From Eupeodes corollae (taxonomy: Eukaryota > Arthropoda > Insecta > Diptera > Syrphidae), in NCBI RefSeq assembly GCF_945859685.1, contig NC_079147.1:60914946-60978945 (forward strand): DNA of 64,000 bases. Direction: 5' to 3'. Positions 1-9,868 of the stretch are shown here, piece by piece. The notes below the pieces were generated by a model. That model was not told the DNA's origin. It ran no database searches and saw only the letters and a program-made list of their open reading frames with translations. The translations under genes and the position numbers were made by a program. How positions within the stretch are numbered: position 1 is the stretch's first letter; every line of letters starts with the position of its first letter.

Positions 1-1075
1 AGATATTAAAAACCCCACATTGCGCATATGTCATCCTTTATCTGTTTTTATTTTGTGGCTTTCTTCATTCCTACGTCTTTTTTTTTTGGATTGCCTTGAC
101 TGATTTTTTAGCTTCCAAATAATTACCAAAATTCCTCAACTCATTCATCATCATCGATTTCGATTCACTCCCAAAGATACATACTTCGTTTATTTTTCAT
201 ACCAAAATGCCTCGAAATAAATATTTAAGATACAAAAAGTTAAAAAATAAAAATAAGCCAGGTAAAAAACGCGAAATAAGATGAAAACAAATTAAATTAT
301 TTGCTCGTCGACCGAAGCTGTGCTGTGCCGCGGCCTTGTCTGACCTACTTAGTGGCGCGACTTCGATCTCCGCGCATAACAGCAGCAGTAACACGAATCC
401 AACAAAACCAAAACGATACAAAAATACTTCAACTTTAACAACAACTTATGCAATTTTCTCGAAGATTTATTTGATTTTTTCCACACTAAGTGGCGAGATA
501 AAATTATGAGCCTCTTTGGAGGCTGTGTTGGTTTAAAATAGCGCGCAATAAGGCGACACTCTGCAGTACCGACATACTTAACGACATATGGCCGCGCGAT
601 TATTGGCAACCAAAACGCATAAATTTATGTTTAAGTATCGCCAAATCTCACAAAAACAACAACAACAACAACAAATATGGTGAACACGACAGATAATTCA
701 AATATAAACAATTTTAAGGTTAAAAACGTTATAAAAAGAAAAGAAAGAAATAGAAACACAAAAGTACAGATTTCTATAATGGACATCAGGACTTGTGATG
801 AAGTTGTTGTTGTTTTTTTTTTATTTTTCTGGGACAGATCGTGCAAAGTAATTTGCCAGGTCGCATCATAAATCACTTCAAACTTCAAATAAAACTCTGA
901 TATCTTGTCAAGCCATTTTAATAGCTTAAAGCCATCATTGATGAGAATTTACTAAGTCGTAGTTGTAGAGATTTGAGTATAAGACTTGATCAGATTTCAG
1001 TTAGTTTTACTTAATAAGTCTACAATGTTGATGTTAATATGATGATTTTGGGTTTAAACTATTGGCAAGAACATC
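1..1075. repeat. Duplicated 1.08-kb segment, copy 1 (ends at the gap)
   Basis: This segment matches 41985-43062 in the same orientation at what I judge by eye to be about 98% identity, with scattered substitutions and a few short indels. It has a GC-richer core at about 300-600, a palindrome around 'cataaatttatg', and a (CAA)n run at 652-674 followed by an ATG in a good fly context at 677. The reading frame from that ATG (64 codons) is not kept in the other copy because of an indel, so I do not call a gene. The match runs from the first base of the window to the last base before the N run. The copy may therefore be an unpurged alternative haplotype at a contig end and not a biological duplication. 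Confidence 0.9.
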
Positions 1076-1275
1076 NNNNNNNNNNNNNNNNNNNNNNNNN
1101 NNNNNNNNNNNNNNNNNNNNNNNNNNNNNNNNNNNNNNNNNNNNNNNNNNNNNNNNNNNNNNNNNNNNNNNNNNNNNNNNNNNNNNNNNNNNNNNNNNNN
1201 NNNNNNNNNNNNNNNNNNNNNNNNNNNNNNNNNNNNNNNNNNNNNNNNNNNNNNNNNNNNNNNNNNNNNNNNNNN
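1076..1275. other. Assembly gap of exactly 200 N
   Basis: There are 200 consecutive N. The round number points to a placeholder inserted during scaffolding, so the true distance and even the adjacency across it are unknown. The sequence on the two sides should be treated as separate contigs. Confidence 0.98.
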
Positions 1276-1439
1276 AACCACAGTCGTAAATTTAGAAGTT
1301 GTCATAATTTTAGATACAGGGTGTTAGAAATTCAATAGGAAATTATATATTATTTTAAATAGTTAATATTATTTTTAAAGATGATATACCTTAAATGAAC
1401 TTCACGCATAACCACACGCATGCGTCATCTGATCAAAAA

Positions 1440-2075
1440 ATTGTTCATTTAGGCCTTAAGGGTTGAAGTTAGGATAGCCTTAATTATAGTCATTATGGAC
1501 AGTCAAATTACTGGGTTTCGTTTTATATACCTCCTGCTTGACATGACACCCCATACAAAAAAAGTCTGGTACAGTAAGGTCAGTTGAAAAGTGGAGTTCC
1601 TGGAAAAGATGGTATTTGGGAATTTTCGTTGGAGCTCCACCATAATAAGTGTTATCTTCTTCGGCCATTTGCAATTACATTTCGGGAAAATTCCAAGCGA
1701 ACTGGAAAATCCTGAGGGTTTAACTTGCTTATCATTAGGACTTTGTACGGAAACAAATTAAAGTCATCTTGTAGTATCCGATGTAATTTAAGTAGATTGT
1801 AGATGCTAACTCTAATTTGCCCAGACAAGTTTTGGGTCGGAACGTTTAGATTTGCCTGTAGTACCGATGCTACAGCTCCGATTGTATCCTGAAGACGAAC
1901 ATTGGAATCTCGACCGTACGTCTTTGTTCGATGGTTCCAAATTTGGTAACCGTGTTCACCAATCTCATAACTGTCCATCTTCTCAAGTTAGTACAGCTCA
2001 ACACCGGTCTAAATTCTATCTGAACGGAAATGACGGACTGCAAAGCGTGGTATCGTTGCACTATCTAAATTCTTT
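1440..2075 (-). pseudogene. Decayed mariner-like transposase, internally deleted
   Basis: Minus-strand translation gives an N-terminal part (about 2060 down to 1655) with the pattern of a mariner-like DNA-binding region: a stretch like 'TVTKFGTI', then a second helix-turn-helix ending 'LLKLHRILQDDFNLFPYKV' followed by 'LNPQDFPVR'. The next recognisable block (about 1600-1500) reads 'DLTVPDFFCMGCHVKQEVY'. It aligns with the DLTPLDYFLWGYVKSKVY block around the third catalytic aspartate of the intact-looking copies at 3976 and 14775. The first two catalytic aspartates and everything between are missing, so this is an internally deleted relic with several frame changes. No terminal repeats could be fixed. 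It is a dead DNA transposon of the same broad DD41D group. Confidence 0.7.
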
Positions 2076-2987
2076 TAAATTTATCTATATGACATCTATT
2101 TTAATTTCTATTAACTTTGAAATTTCAAGTAATGTTTAAGCTCATAAAATAACTTGAAAAAAAGAGAAGTTAAAAATTGTCACACTGGAACAATGATCTA
2201 CTCCAATCTTATGCTCTCTGTTACACTGACGGTGAGGTTATATTTAAATAAAATAATAAAACTAGTTGACAATACTCTTGTTTTTTAGGCTTTCTATAAA
2301 TAGCATAGCAGAAAATTCCCAAGAAAACGCATCGGCAGTAGCCAGATTTTTGTATTTTTACATCTGAAAGAAGATCTGTCAGAATAATGATAAAAAACAC
2401 ACAAATAGAAGAAAGTTTTGTGTGCAAATCAAAAGTTAAAATTAATTTAGTAAAAAAAAAAACTGTCTAAAATTAGTTTTTTTACCTTTTTCCTGTTTTC
2501 TTTTTGTTTTTTATTTCACACTTGGCGGTCGATTTCAAAGTTTTAACCAAATAATTTGACCTAAAAATACAAACTTCAACAAGGGGGTTTGTTCTTAGAC
2601 TACTACATTACCACGTGGTGTTGAAGCAAGCTTGAAGTTCGCCTCAATTCTTTATATACCTAAATCGAGTTGAGATTTATTTATTCTAAGCTTAGATAAA
2701 CCTTTTGTGGTAACATAGCAAAACATAAATATCGTTTCCATTGTTTTCTCTTGCAAAATAAGCTCAGTAAGTCCATTTTCACTAACAAAACTAAATAATA
2801 TCAATAGTAACAGATTGATTTTTATCCCCCAATGGAAAACACATGATTCCAAATGCACAACTACTCAACAAACACAGCCATCGAGATACAAATGCAATAT
2901 CAATCGTACCAACATTTGAGAACGAAATCATATAAGATCCGGAAATGAAATGTTTGACTGTTAACAGTCGAATTGTTTTTTCCTGAA

Positions 2988-3053
2988 TGTAATGGTTGGG
3001 CTCATCAGAAGATGACCATTACATCTTGTCTCCTGATGAGCCCAACCTTTACA
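2988..3053. other. Perfect-core hairpin, 21-bp arms
   Basis: The left arm (2988-3008) and right arm (3033-3053) are reverse complements with one mismatch, separated by a 24-nt loop. The innermost 15 bp (ggttgggctcatcag and its complement) are exact. The right arm overlaps the ribozyme-like core, so on the plus strand the two structures would compete. Confidence 0.9.
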
Positions 3054-3084
3054 TCGGGGCGAAACGCATATTTGAACACAATGC
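3033..3084 (+). ncRNA. Hammerhead ribozyme-like core
   Basis: The sequence contains CTGATGA at 3033-3039, then GCCC (3040-3043) pairing with GGGC (3057-3060) as helix II around a 13-nt loop, then GAAAC at 3061-3065. These are the invariant positions C3-A9 and G12-A14 of the hammerhead fold with a correctly placed four-base-pair helix II. A helix III is possible as GCAT (3066-3069) with ATGC (3081-3084). I could not find a good helix I partner, and the expected UH cleavage dinucleotide after helix III is not clean (the bases there are TG). It may therefore be a decayed ribozyme, or one that works only as a dimer. Confidence 0.45.
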
Positions 3085-3975
3085 TGGTTTATTTTTATAT
3101 TCATTTTTCATGATTTTAAATCATATTTATTATATAAGATCCATTCGAGTCTAATAAAAATGTCAAAAACCCATCTGTAGTAAGATTGAACCTTAACTTT
3201 TATCGCTAATATTCATACTACAGATATTGTTTTGTTATTTGCGTAAAATCCTACGGGTGATGTTTTTTACTGTCTTCAATATTCAATTTAAATTAAATAT
3301 TAATATTACTTCATAAATGTAATACAAAAAAATGATCAACTATTGATTCTAAAACTGTTTGAATATAATATTATTTAACGGATTCCGTGTCTAAGCAGGG
3401 CCGTCGCGAGGAATTCCGGGCCCTGGACGGACAAATTTGTTTGCAAAGTGAACAGAAAAAAAAAATTGTTTATCATCAAATCAATCTCACGGTTACTGTC
3501 CAGTTTAGTTGCAATGAAGGATGGGTAGAAAATAATTCTACATGCGAGAAATTGGCTTCATTAATGTAAATAAAAGAAGTATCCTAAATACATCCATACA
3601 ATTATGTTGGTCATACTTTTATACGTAATTTATAAAATTTTTGTATGGCTAATTTGATCTAGACACTTTCATGTAATTTGATATCCTTTTAATCTTCAGA
3701 AAACAACTTATTCAAAATATTGATTTAAAAAACGTTTTTTTTTTTCTGGTCTCCCGAAACCGAATCAAAAATTTCGTTCCCAGCAGAAACAAAAATAGAA
3801 GAAAAGAATCCTTGTAAAAACAGAAACAGAAATAAATATTTGTATTTAGTTTTAAGTTGCCGGGCCGGTCCCCTTATTTAAATTTTAAATTTACTTTAAA
3901 TTAAATAAGAAAAGCAAAACAATTTATTATAACTTTTTTTCAATAGTTCATAGTTGCCCAATTTTTCATTAAATA

Positions 3976-5238
3976 AAGGGTGATTTTTTTGAGGTTAGGA
4001 TTTTCATGCATTAGTATTTGACAGATCACGCGGGATTTCAGACATGGTGTCAAAGAGAAAGATGCTCAGTATGCTTTGACATTTCATCATGAATAGACTT
4101 ACTAACGAGCAACGCTTGCAAATCATTGAATTTTATTACCAAAATCAGTGTTCGGTTCGAAATGTGTTTCGCGCTTTACGTCCGATTTATGGTCTACATA
4201 ATCGACCAAGTGAGCAAACAATTAATGCGATTGTGACCAAGTTTCACACTCAGTTTACTTTATTGGACATTAAACCAACCACACGAATGCGTACAGTGCG
4301 TACAGAAGAGAATATTGGGTCTGTTTCTGAGAGTGTTGCTGAAGACCGTGAAATGTCGATTCGTCGCCGTTCGCAGCAATTGGGTTTGTGTTATTCGACC
4401 ACATGGAAGATTTTACGCAAAGATCTTGGTGTAAAACCGACGATCTGCTACAACGTCGAATTTTCAGTGAATGGGCCCTAGAAAAGTTGGCAGAAAATCC
4501 GCTTTTTTATTGACAAATTTTGTTCAGCGATGAGGCTCATTTCTGGTTGAATGGCTACGTAAATAAGCAAAATTGCCGCATTTGGAGTGAAGAGCAACCA
4601 GAAGCCGTTCAAGAACTGCCCATGCATCCCGAAAAATGCACTGTTTGGTGTGGTTTGTACGCTGGTGGAATCATTGGACCGTATTTTTTCGAAGATGCTG
4701 TTGGACGCAACGTTACGGTGAATGGCGATCGCTATCGTTCAATGCTAACAAACTTTTTGTTGCCAAAAATGGAAGAACTGAACTTGGTTGACATGTGGTT
4801 TCAACAAGATGGCGCTACATGCCACACAGCTCGCGATTCTATGGCCATTTTGAGGGAAAACTTCGGAGAACAATTCATCTCAAGGAATGGACCGGTAAGT
4901 TGGCCACCAAGATCATGCGATTTGACGCCTTTAGACTATTTTTTGTGGGGCTACGTCAAGTCTAAAGTCTACACAAATAAGCCAGCAACTATTCCAGCTT
5001 TGGAAGACAATATTTCCGAAGAAATTCGGGCTATTCCGGCCGAAATGCTCGAAAAAGTTACCCAAAATTGGACTTTCCGAATGGACCACCTAAGACGCAG
5101 CCGCGGTCAACATTTAAATGAAATTATCTTTAAAAAGTAAATGTCATGGACCAATCTAACGTTTCAAATAAAGAATCGATGAGATTTTGCAAATTTTAAT
5201 TTAAAAAAAAGTTCTCAAGCTCTTAAAAAATCACCGTT
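3976..5238 (+). mobile_element. DD41D mariner-like element (rosa type), copy 1
   Basis: This is a full-length 1263-bp element bounded by TA dinucleotides (3974-3975 and 5239-5240), the target duplication expected of Tc1/mariner elements. The ends are inverted: AAGGGTGATTTTTTTGAG at the left, and at the right the complement of AACGGTGATTTTTTAAGAG. It encodes one transposase (4089-5140), which is broken here. It is nearly identical to the copy at 14775-16015, so the family moved recently in this lineage. Termini are intact, so the copy could still be mobilised by an active transposase supplied elsewhere. Confidence 0.92.
4089..5140 (+). pseudogene. DD41D transposase, inactivated by deletion and stop
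   Basis: The product is a Tc1/mariner transposase that would cut and paste the element at TA sites. The ATG at 4089 begins MNRLTNEQRLQIIEFYY, a first helix-turn-helix, followed by a second DNA-binding region with RRRSQQLGL. Catalytic residues are visible as D in SDEAHFWLNG (about 4524), D in QQDGATCHTA (about 4810) and D in LTPLDYFLWG (about 4934). Forty-one residues separate the last two, which defines the DD41D group. Comparison with the other copy shows a 34-bp deletion after codon 117 (near 4440) that shifts the frame and stops it at 4481, and a CGA-to-TGA stop at 4511-4513. The frame then runs open to 5140 with all three aspartates. Without the lesions the protein would be about 361 residues, normal for the family. 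Confidence 0.9.
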
Positions 5239-5495
5239 TATTAACAAAAATGTACGCCAATAATAATCAGGGGCCCCAGATCTTCAAGCTTGTGACTGAT
5301 AGATTGGTAGATAACAAGCAAACAGTCCATTAATGATTTTAAATTTTGGGCCCCTAAAAATAAGTGGGAATAGGTATGTTGATGATGAATATAGAGCATA
5401 TTGAAAAAAGAACACTCTCCTCATTGCTTTCAATTTTACGGGCCCCTAAAAAATCCCGGGCCCGGTGGTTTTCCCTCCCTTTCCCCCCTTCCGTG

Positions 5496-6829
5496 TTTTT
5501 CAATTGTATCGAATAAATATACAAAAAATATAATTGATAGTCTTGGTAGCTAGGCTTTATACAAATATTATAATTTATTTTACTTGATAGTAATGAAAAT
5601 AAAATAAAATACAATAAATATAAAAATAATGTTGAAAACGGAATTTTTTAAAGAACAAGAAGACATTTACATAAAATCGAAGTTTGGGTTTGAAATCAGC
5701 ACTAAAAATTTAACTCTAAAATATAATAAGTTCAAGTTTTTTCTTAACTTAAAACGGAGTCAAATGAAGGCATATAAGTCATAACTATTTCGAATTTCAA
5801 GTAACAAACTTAGATACTAAAATGATTTAAGCTGTAGCTTAAAGCAAAGACTTTTTCCTTGCAAAATCGTCATTTATTTCTTGTAAAAAACTAGGTTGTA
5901 TTATAACTAAGCCTTAAGAACACCGTTTTTTGGTTGTCTTTAACATATTTAAATGTGCATATTTTAAAAATCTGTTCTGTTAGAAAAAATATGTACATAT
6001 ATATTCGAATTTAATCGTTCATGAATGAATTTTGTTGTTTGTGGGAGAAGCAAAACTAGATTTTGAGGACCATTGTAATGAATAAAAATATGTTTTGTTG
6101 GATATAGAACAAATATTTAAAATCACGTAAAGTCATTTTATCTTAGATTTTCTAAGATTACATAAAAGAAGACAAAAATTTGCTCACAAATGTGTTTTAT
6201 TTTAATTTTATAAAATCCGACATTAATTTAACAGCACCACTTAAGAAATTGAAATAAATAAATTAAACTTAACAAGGTGCTTATTTTTATTTTTGAAGAC
6301 AGTTTTTCAAATTTTATTTATCAAAAGTTCCAATCGACAATAAATCACAAGCTTTTTTATCAAACCAAGTTAATGTATCCATCCTTTTCAAAATCAACCT
6401 AGCATCTCTTTATCTAATTGCATCTGCATAATTTCTATTTTTATATTTGTCGAAAGTAGTTTTTTAATGTCCCATCAAACCTGGTATTTTACATCAAGAG
6501 GAAATCCAGGAAAATCATTTCTCTTAATGAAGTCCTCACGCTTTCAATTATAAACGCTCCTTAGACTCTCTTCGCTTATCGAAACTGGAAGTAAAAAGAC
6601 ATTTTAATTAAATTATTTTAAAAGCGCACTCAAAGTAGAAATTGAATAGGAAAGCTAAAAAAATAAAAGACCCATAAAATTCTTCACCTCAAGCCCGCAA
6701 AATCATGACAAATGCATTCACTTTTGTTTTTATTTCTGAGGTTTTTCTTGTTTGTGTTTTATTGAGAGAGGTATCAAGAGATTCCGATGATATAACCGAT
6801 TACTTCTTCCTCCATCCGCATCTATTAAA
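5496..6829. other. No gene seen; AT-rich unique-looking sequence
   Basis: The stretch is AT-rich and holds no transposase, reverse transcriptase or other recognisable coding pattern on either strand. There is no obvious internal repeat. Confidence 0.6.
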
Positions 6830-7600
6830 GTGCGCTGTAGGTAGGTGACTTCAACTTTTTAGAAAGAGGGACTCCTACATTTTTATATAAATAGACATAA
6901 TATATAGCAACAATATTTTGTGCTATATAGTGTAGTGGTTTTTGACTTTCGAAAAAGACTTTCAATCAAATAATAGCTAAGGCAGGCAACTTTAAATCCT
7001 GCAAACTCCAACTGGCAACTTTAACAGTGGTAACTTTTGCAATCAAACATTCACTTTGCATGGACCATTTGCCAATGCAAAACGCACTCACTCTGGCAAA
7101 GAATGATTAATTATTATCTCAAGCCCGCAGTTACAGTTTGTATCAAAAAATATATATTTGTATGTAAAAAGCAACTATCACCGTCATCGTTTGTGTCCGC
7201 CGTCGTCGTTGTCGTGGTCGTCCGTCGTCGTCTGATTTCGCTCTAATCTGGCTTCGTGCCACCGGGCTTTCGTTTCGAGTTCGAGACCGAAATAATAAAC
7301 GAAAACGAACTGCTGCTGCGGCTATGGCTACGGCTACCTAACGTAAAGTCGATCTTGACGGCCATAGAACTCTGGCTGGGGCTTCTTGTTGACTTGACTC
7401 TCATGTGAGCAATGTAACTAAGCTGTATATACGGGTCCGGGTTGATTCGTTAAAAAATAAGTTGTATACATACATTTGTATGTCCACAGATATATGCAAG
7501 ACAACAACTTCTCAATGCCGTTCAAGGCTGTTCGGGGCTGATGGTGCGATGAACGTACCTCTATCATATGTGGCTCTTTGGCTATAAGCTATATGAAGCT
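6830..7600. other. GC-richer island with GTC-triplet run
   Basis: Composition rises here, and 7180-7232 contains a run of GTC/GTT/CGT triplets (imperfect trinucleotide repeat). It is followed by a low-repeat stretch with GCTGCTGCGGCTATGGCT-like triplets at 7310-7340. Such islands often mark promoters, enhancers or untranslated exons in fly genomes. I see no convincing start, splice or coding signal, and the open frame at 7037-7246 owes its length to the valine-coding triplets. Confidence 0.35.
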
Positions 7601-8332
7601 GTTGGAGCAGCTCTTACCTCTTATATGCGCTGCTGCCTGAAGCTTATATTCTTCTTTTGCCACTCTTATCCGCAACCTAGGTAGGTTAGGTACATTGATA
7701 TACTCTTTGCGTATATTTGATTTCTTGTTTTGGGGCATTTTATCATTTAGCAGTTCGTTCCTCTTTGATTTTTCTATATATTTGTATTCCATTCCTCTTA
7801 GGTGAGTTTTGTCCCGCAATTGACAGGTTCGTGTTTTGATTATTAATTTTCTTGCAGCATGGATTTGGTTTATGTATATCTTTCTGTACTAAGGCTTTGA
7901 AAAATATGTGTGAGTTTATTTTTATGTTTGTTATTATTGTCAAGATAGCCCACTTAATAAGCCTAAATTCATTAATGCTGAACTTATACAGAAAAAGAAC
8001 ACGATGTCTTTGGAGTTATGTTAAGTGATAGCTGTGAGTCCGTCTGGGAGCTAAATAAATATGTAATTAGTTGGAGTGACTTTGGAATGTTGTAATGCTT
8101 TCAATTGAAAAAAACTAAAATAAGACTGTTTCTTCATTTTCTTATCAAATGTTTTGCAGTAGAATTATAGCTGTTCATGGATTTTAGCGAAATATATGGG
8201 TTACGAAATATCAGTGATAAATATCTTATCCAAAATTGACGTGTATTTACAAACGGAAAATTCCTTAGGACTCAAGTAAAGTATTTCAAATTTAAGACTT
8301 TAAACTCGGCCAAGGAATGAAAAAGAATTTTA
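7601..8332. other. No gene seen
   Basis: Minus-strand open frames of 60-76 codons exist, but none resembles a protein family. The sequence is AT-rich without evident repeats. Confidence 0.55.
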
Positions 8333-9162
8333 AGGATGTTTTTAAGAAGTGTGAAACATTAAGTTGGAAACACTATGTTCACTGGCGGCCATTTTGTGGC
8401 TGTTGTTTTGGGATTTTAACATGAATAGAATTCCAAATTTCGCAAATAGATTTTAAAAATCATGATTCTGTTCAAAATACGTATCAAGCACTTTTTGTTT
8501 GTAAACCATGAAGCTCACTTTTTTGAATGCATAGGTAATTAAACATAATGTTCCGTATTTGGTTATTAGTATTTTTGATAATCCTCATGTGTATGTCAGA
8601 ATACAGTAATATCCACAAAAACTTGCTTTTGGGTGTGCCTTGGAATAATTTAATTGTACTTCTTTAAGAACGATTATGGTCAGCACGTTTCAGCCAACCG
8701 CTGGGGCTGTAGAGCTTGAATGTTGACTTTAATTGAACAACCATAAAAACCTGTGATTTCAACATGTCACACAGCTCGTGCCCCAATAGACATTTAGAAG
8801 GAGCCACATAGATTCACGTTATGGACCCAGGAAAGGGCCTTCAAGGTCGTGCAATTTAACGCCGTTAGATTTTTTATTTAAGGGGATATGTTAAGTCGCC
8901 ATAGCCAATACCACTGGTAAGCCGAAATTATTAACCACTTGAAGGACAACGTTCGCAGGCAGAAAAATTGACAGAAAAGTTTGAAATAGTCATCGAGTCA
9001 GCCGTATGGTGCAAGTCTGCCCTGGTGGTCGTATGCCAAAACTCATATTAATATTATAGTGCCAGAAGATTAAATTTCAAATAAAGCAAATTTTATGTCA
9101 ATCTAAAAAAATAATGTTTGCTGTGTTCCGTTTTAAAGTTACAATCCTCTAAAAATAACCTT
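8333..9162 (+). pseudogene. Heavily decayed DD41D-like mariner element
   Basis: Plus-strand translation across several frames shows the mariner landmarks in order: an EAHFFECIGN block near 8515 (compare SDEAHFWLNGYVN), THVTQLVPQ-like remains near 8770 of the QDGATCHTAR block, and RPSRSCNLTPLDFLFKG near 8845 around the third aspartate. A tail like SNKAN lies near 9080. The left end 'aaggatgtttttaagaag' after TA (8331-8332) and right end 'ctctaaaaataacctt' before TA (9163-9164) look like worn versions of the terminal repeats of the young copies. Dozens of stops and frameshifts show that this is an old insertion. Confidence 0.65.
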
Positions 9163-9229
9163 TAAGAGATAGAAGGACCAACGCAGGAAAAAAAATTCGA
9201 CTGCGATAAATGATAATTTTTCTGTGGTG

Positions 9230-9485
9230 CCTTTTAAAAAAATTATTTTTATTGATTTAATTATTTTTTCTGTGTATAGAAGTACATTTAAGGCTTTATT
9301 TTATTTAGTTTTAAAAACGACATCTCGAAGTTGCCCACGTTCTTATTAATGAACTGAGATAGTCGGAATTTGAAATTGTTTCTCACTTTTTCCAGGATAT
9401 CTGTGCTTATGTCGGCGATAACAGCAAAAATATTATTTTTAAGACTACAAAGGGTCTTTGGATGATCAGTGTATACCAACGACGT
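9230..9485 (-). pseudogene. C-terminal piece of mariner transposase (split by LINE)
   Basis: The minus strand from about 9485 reads VTSLVYTDHPKTL, then a region like IADISTDILEKVRNNFKFRL. This is the normal continuation of a mariner transposase after the FLWGY motif and up to the C-terminus. It begins exactly where the LINE to its right ends. The preceding part of the same protein, ending FLWGY, lies at 12127 on the far side of that LINE. I therefore read 9230-9485 and 12127-12949 as the two halves of one element. The outer 3' end could not be fixed precisely. Confidence 0.7.
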
Positions 9486-9868
9486 TACGTAGGGTTAGGT
9501 AAGGTTATAGTGGCTATCCAAGATGGAAACGGACACACTTATTCCAGTTTAATGGCCCATTGTGATATCACATGAATGTTGAGGCTTCCTCCTAAGCTCA
9601 ATGGAACCAGCTTGAGCCCCTTACGAAACGTGATAGGCTGATTATACCGATATGATTTAGATCGTTCAGATCGTTAACAAAAACTCTCCTAGGTAAAGGT
9701 AATTCTTGCGTTTTCGAGCCAGAGCAGGGCATGTGCAGAGAAGAACTGTTTGCAAAAGTCATTTGAGAATATGCCTAGTCTCGTGGACTGCTTTCCTATT
9801 AGACAGTGTCCGGTTATGACACCTATTATCGAGCTTATATGCGATCTGCTTAGAGAGAGCATGTACCA

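Larger units (their letters stand above)
2941..3142 (+). mobile_element. Small structured insertion (about 191 bp plus 11-bp target duplication)
   Basis: The segment interrupts the inverted duplication and is absent from the copy at 32840-33640. It is bordered by 'atataagatcc' at 2930-2940 and again at 3132-3142, which fits an 11-bp target-site duplication. Inside are a perfect 14-bp palindrome (2956-2969), a 21-bp hairpin with one mismatch (arms 2988-3008 and 3033-3053) and a hammerhead-ribozyme-like core (3033-3065). There is no open reading frame. A short non-autonomous retroelement or fragment of a Penelope-like element is the best guess, because both kinds are known to carry hammerhead motifs. 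Confidence 0.5.
2270..3255 (-). repeat. Inverted duplication of unknown identity, copy 1
   Basis: The reverse complement of this stretch aligns along its length with 32840-33640. Examples are the block around 'gatgcgttttcttgggaatt', the block around 'ttttccatt', and the flank with 'tctgtagta' and 'gggtttttgacat'. The copies have diverged by perhaps 20-25% with many indels, so the duplication is old. Both keep a short similar frame reading roughly LLLLILFSFVS-NGLT-LILQ (minus strand, about 2820-2750 here), but surrounding frames are broken and I do not recognise a protein family. It could be an old transposon or a decayed gene fragment. This copy carries a 0.2-kb insertion at 2941-3142 that the other lacks. 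Confidence 0.7.
3383..5495. repeat. GGGCCC-rich repeat split by a DD41D element
   Basis: Before the DD41D insertion there is a GC-rich block at 3385-3425 (cagggccgtcgcgaggaatt, then ccgggccctgg). After it there are gggcccc blocks at about 5270, 5348-5360 and 5440-5465, ending in a C-rich tract to about 5490. The motif gggcccctaaaaa occurs twice (5348-5360 and 5440-5452). The composition is foreign to the AT-rich surroundings and the blocks lie on both sides of the DD41D element. This suggests an older non-autonomous repeat that served as target. I could not match the two outer ends as inverted repeats, so the class is unknown. Confidence 0.35.

Noticed and set aside
677..871. 64-codon open frame after a (CAA)n run with a good start context
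   Set aside because: The duplicate copy at 41985-43062 has a 4-bp indel that breaks the frame after about 20 codons, and the composition is low complexity.
1039..1338. Open frames across the N gap
   Set aside because: Their length consists of unknown bases.
7037..7246. Open frame ending in a valine/arginine run
   Set aside because: It is an artefact of the GTC-triplet repeat.
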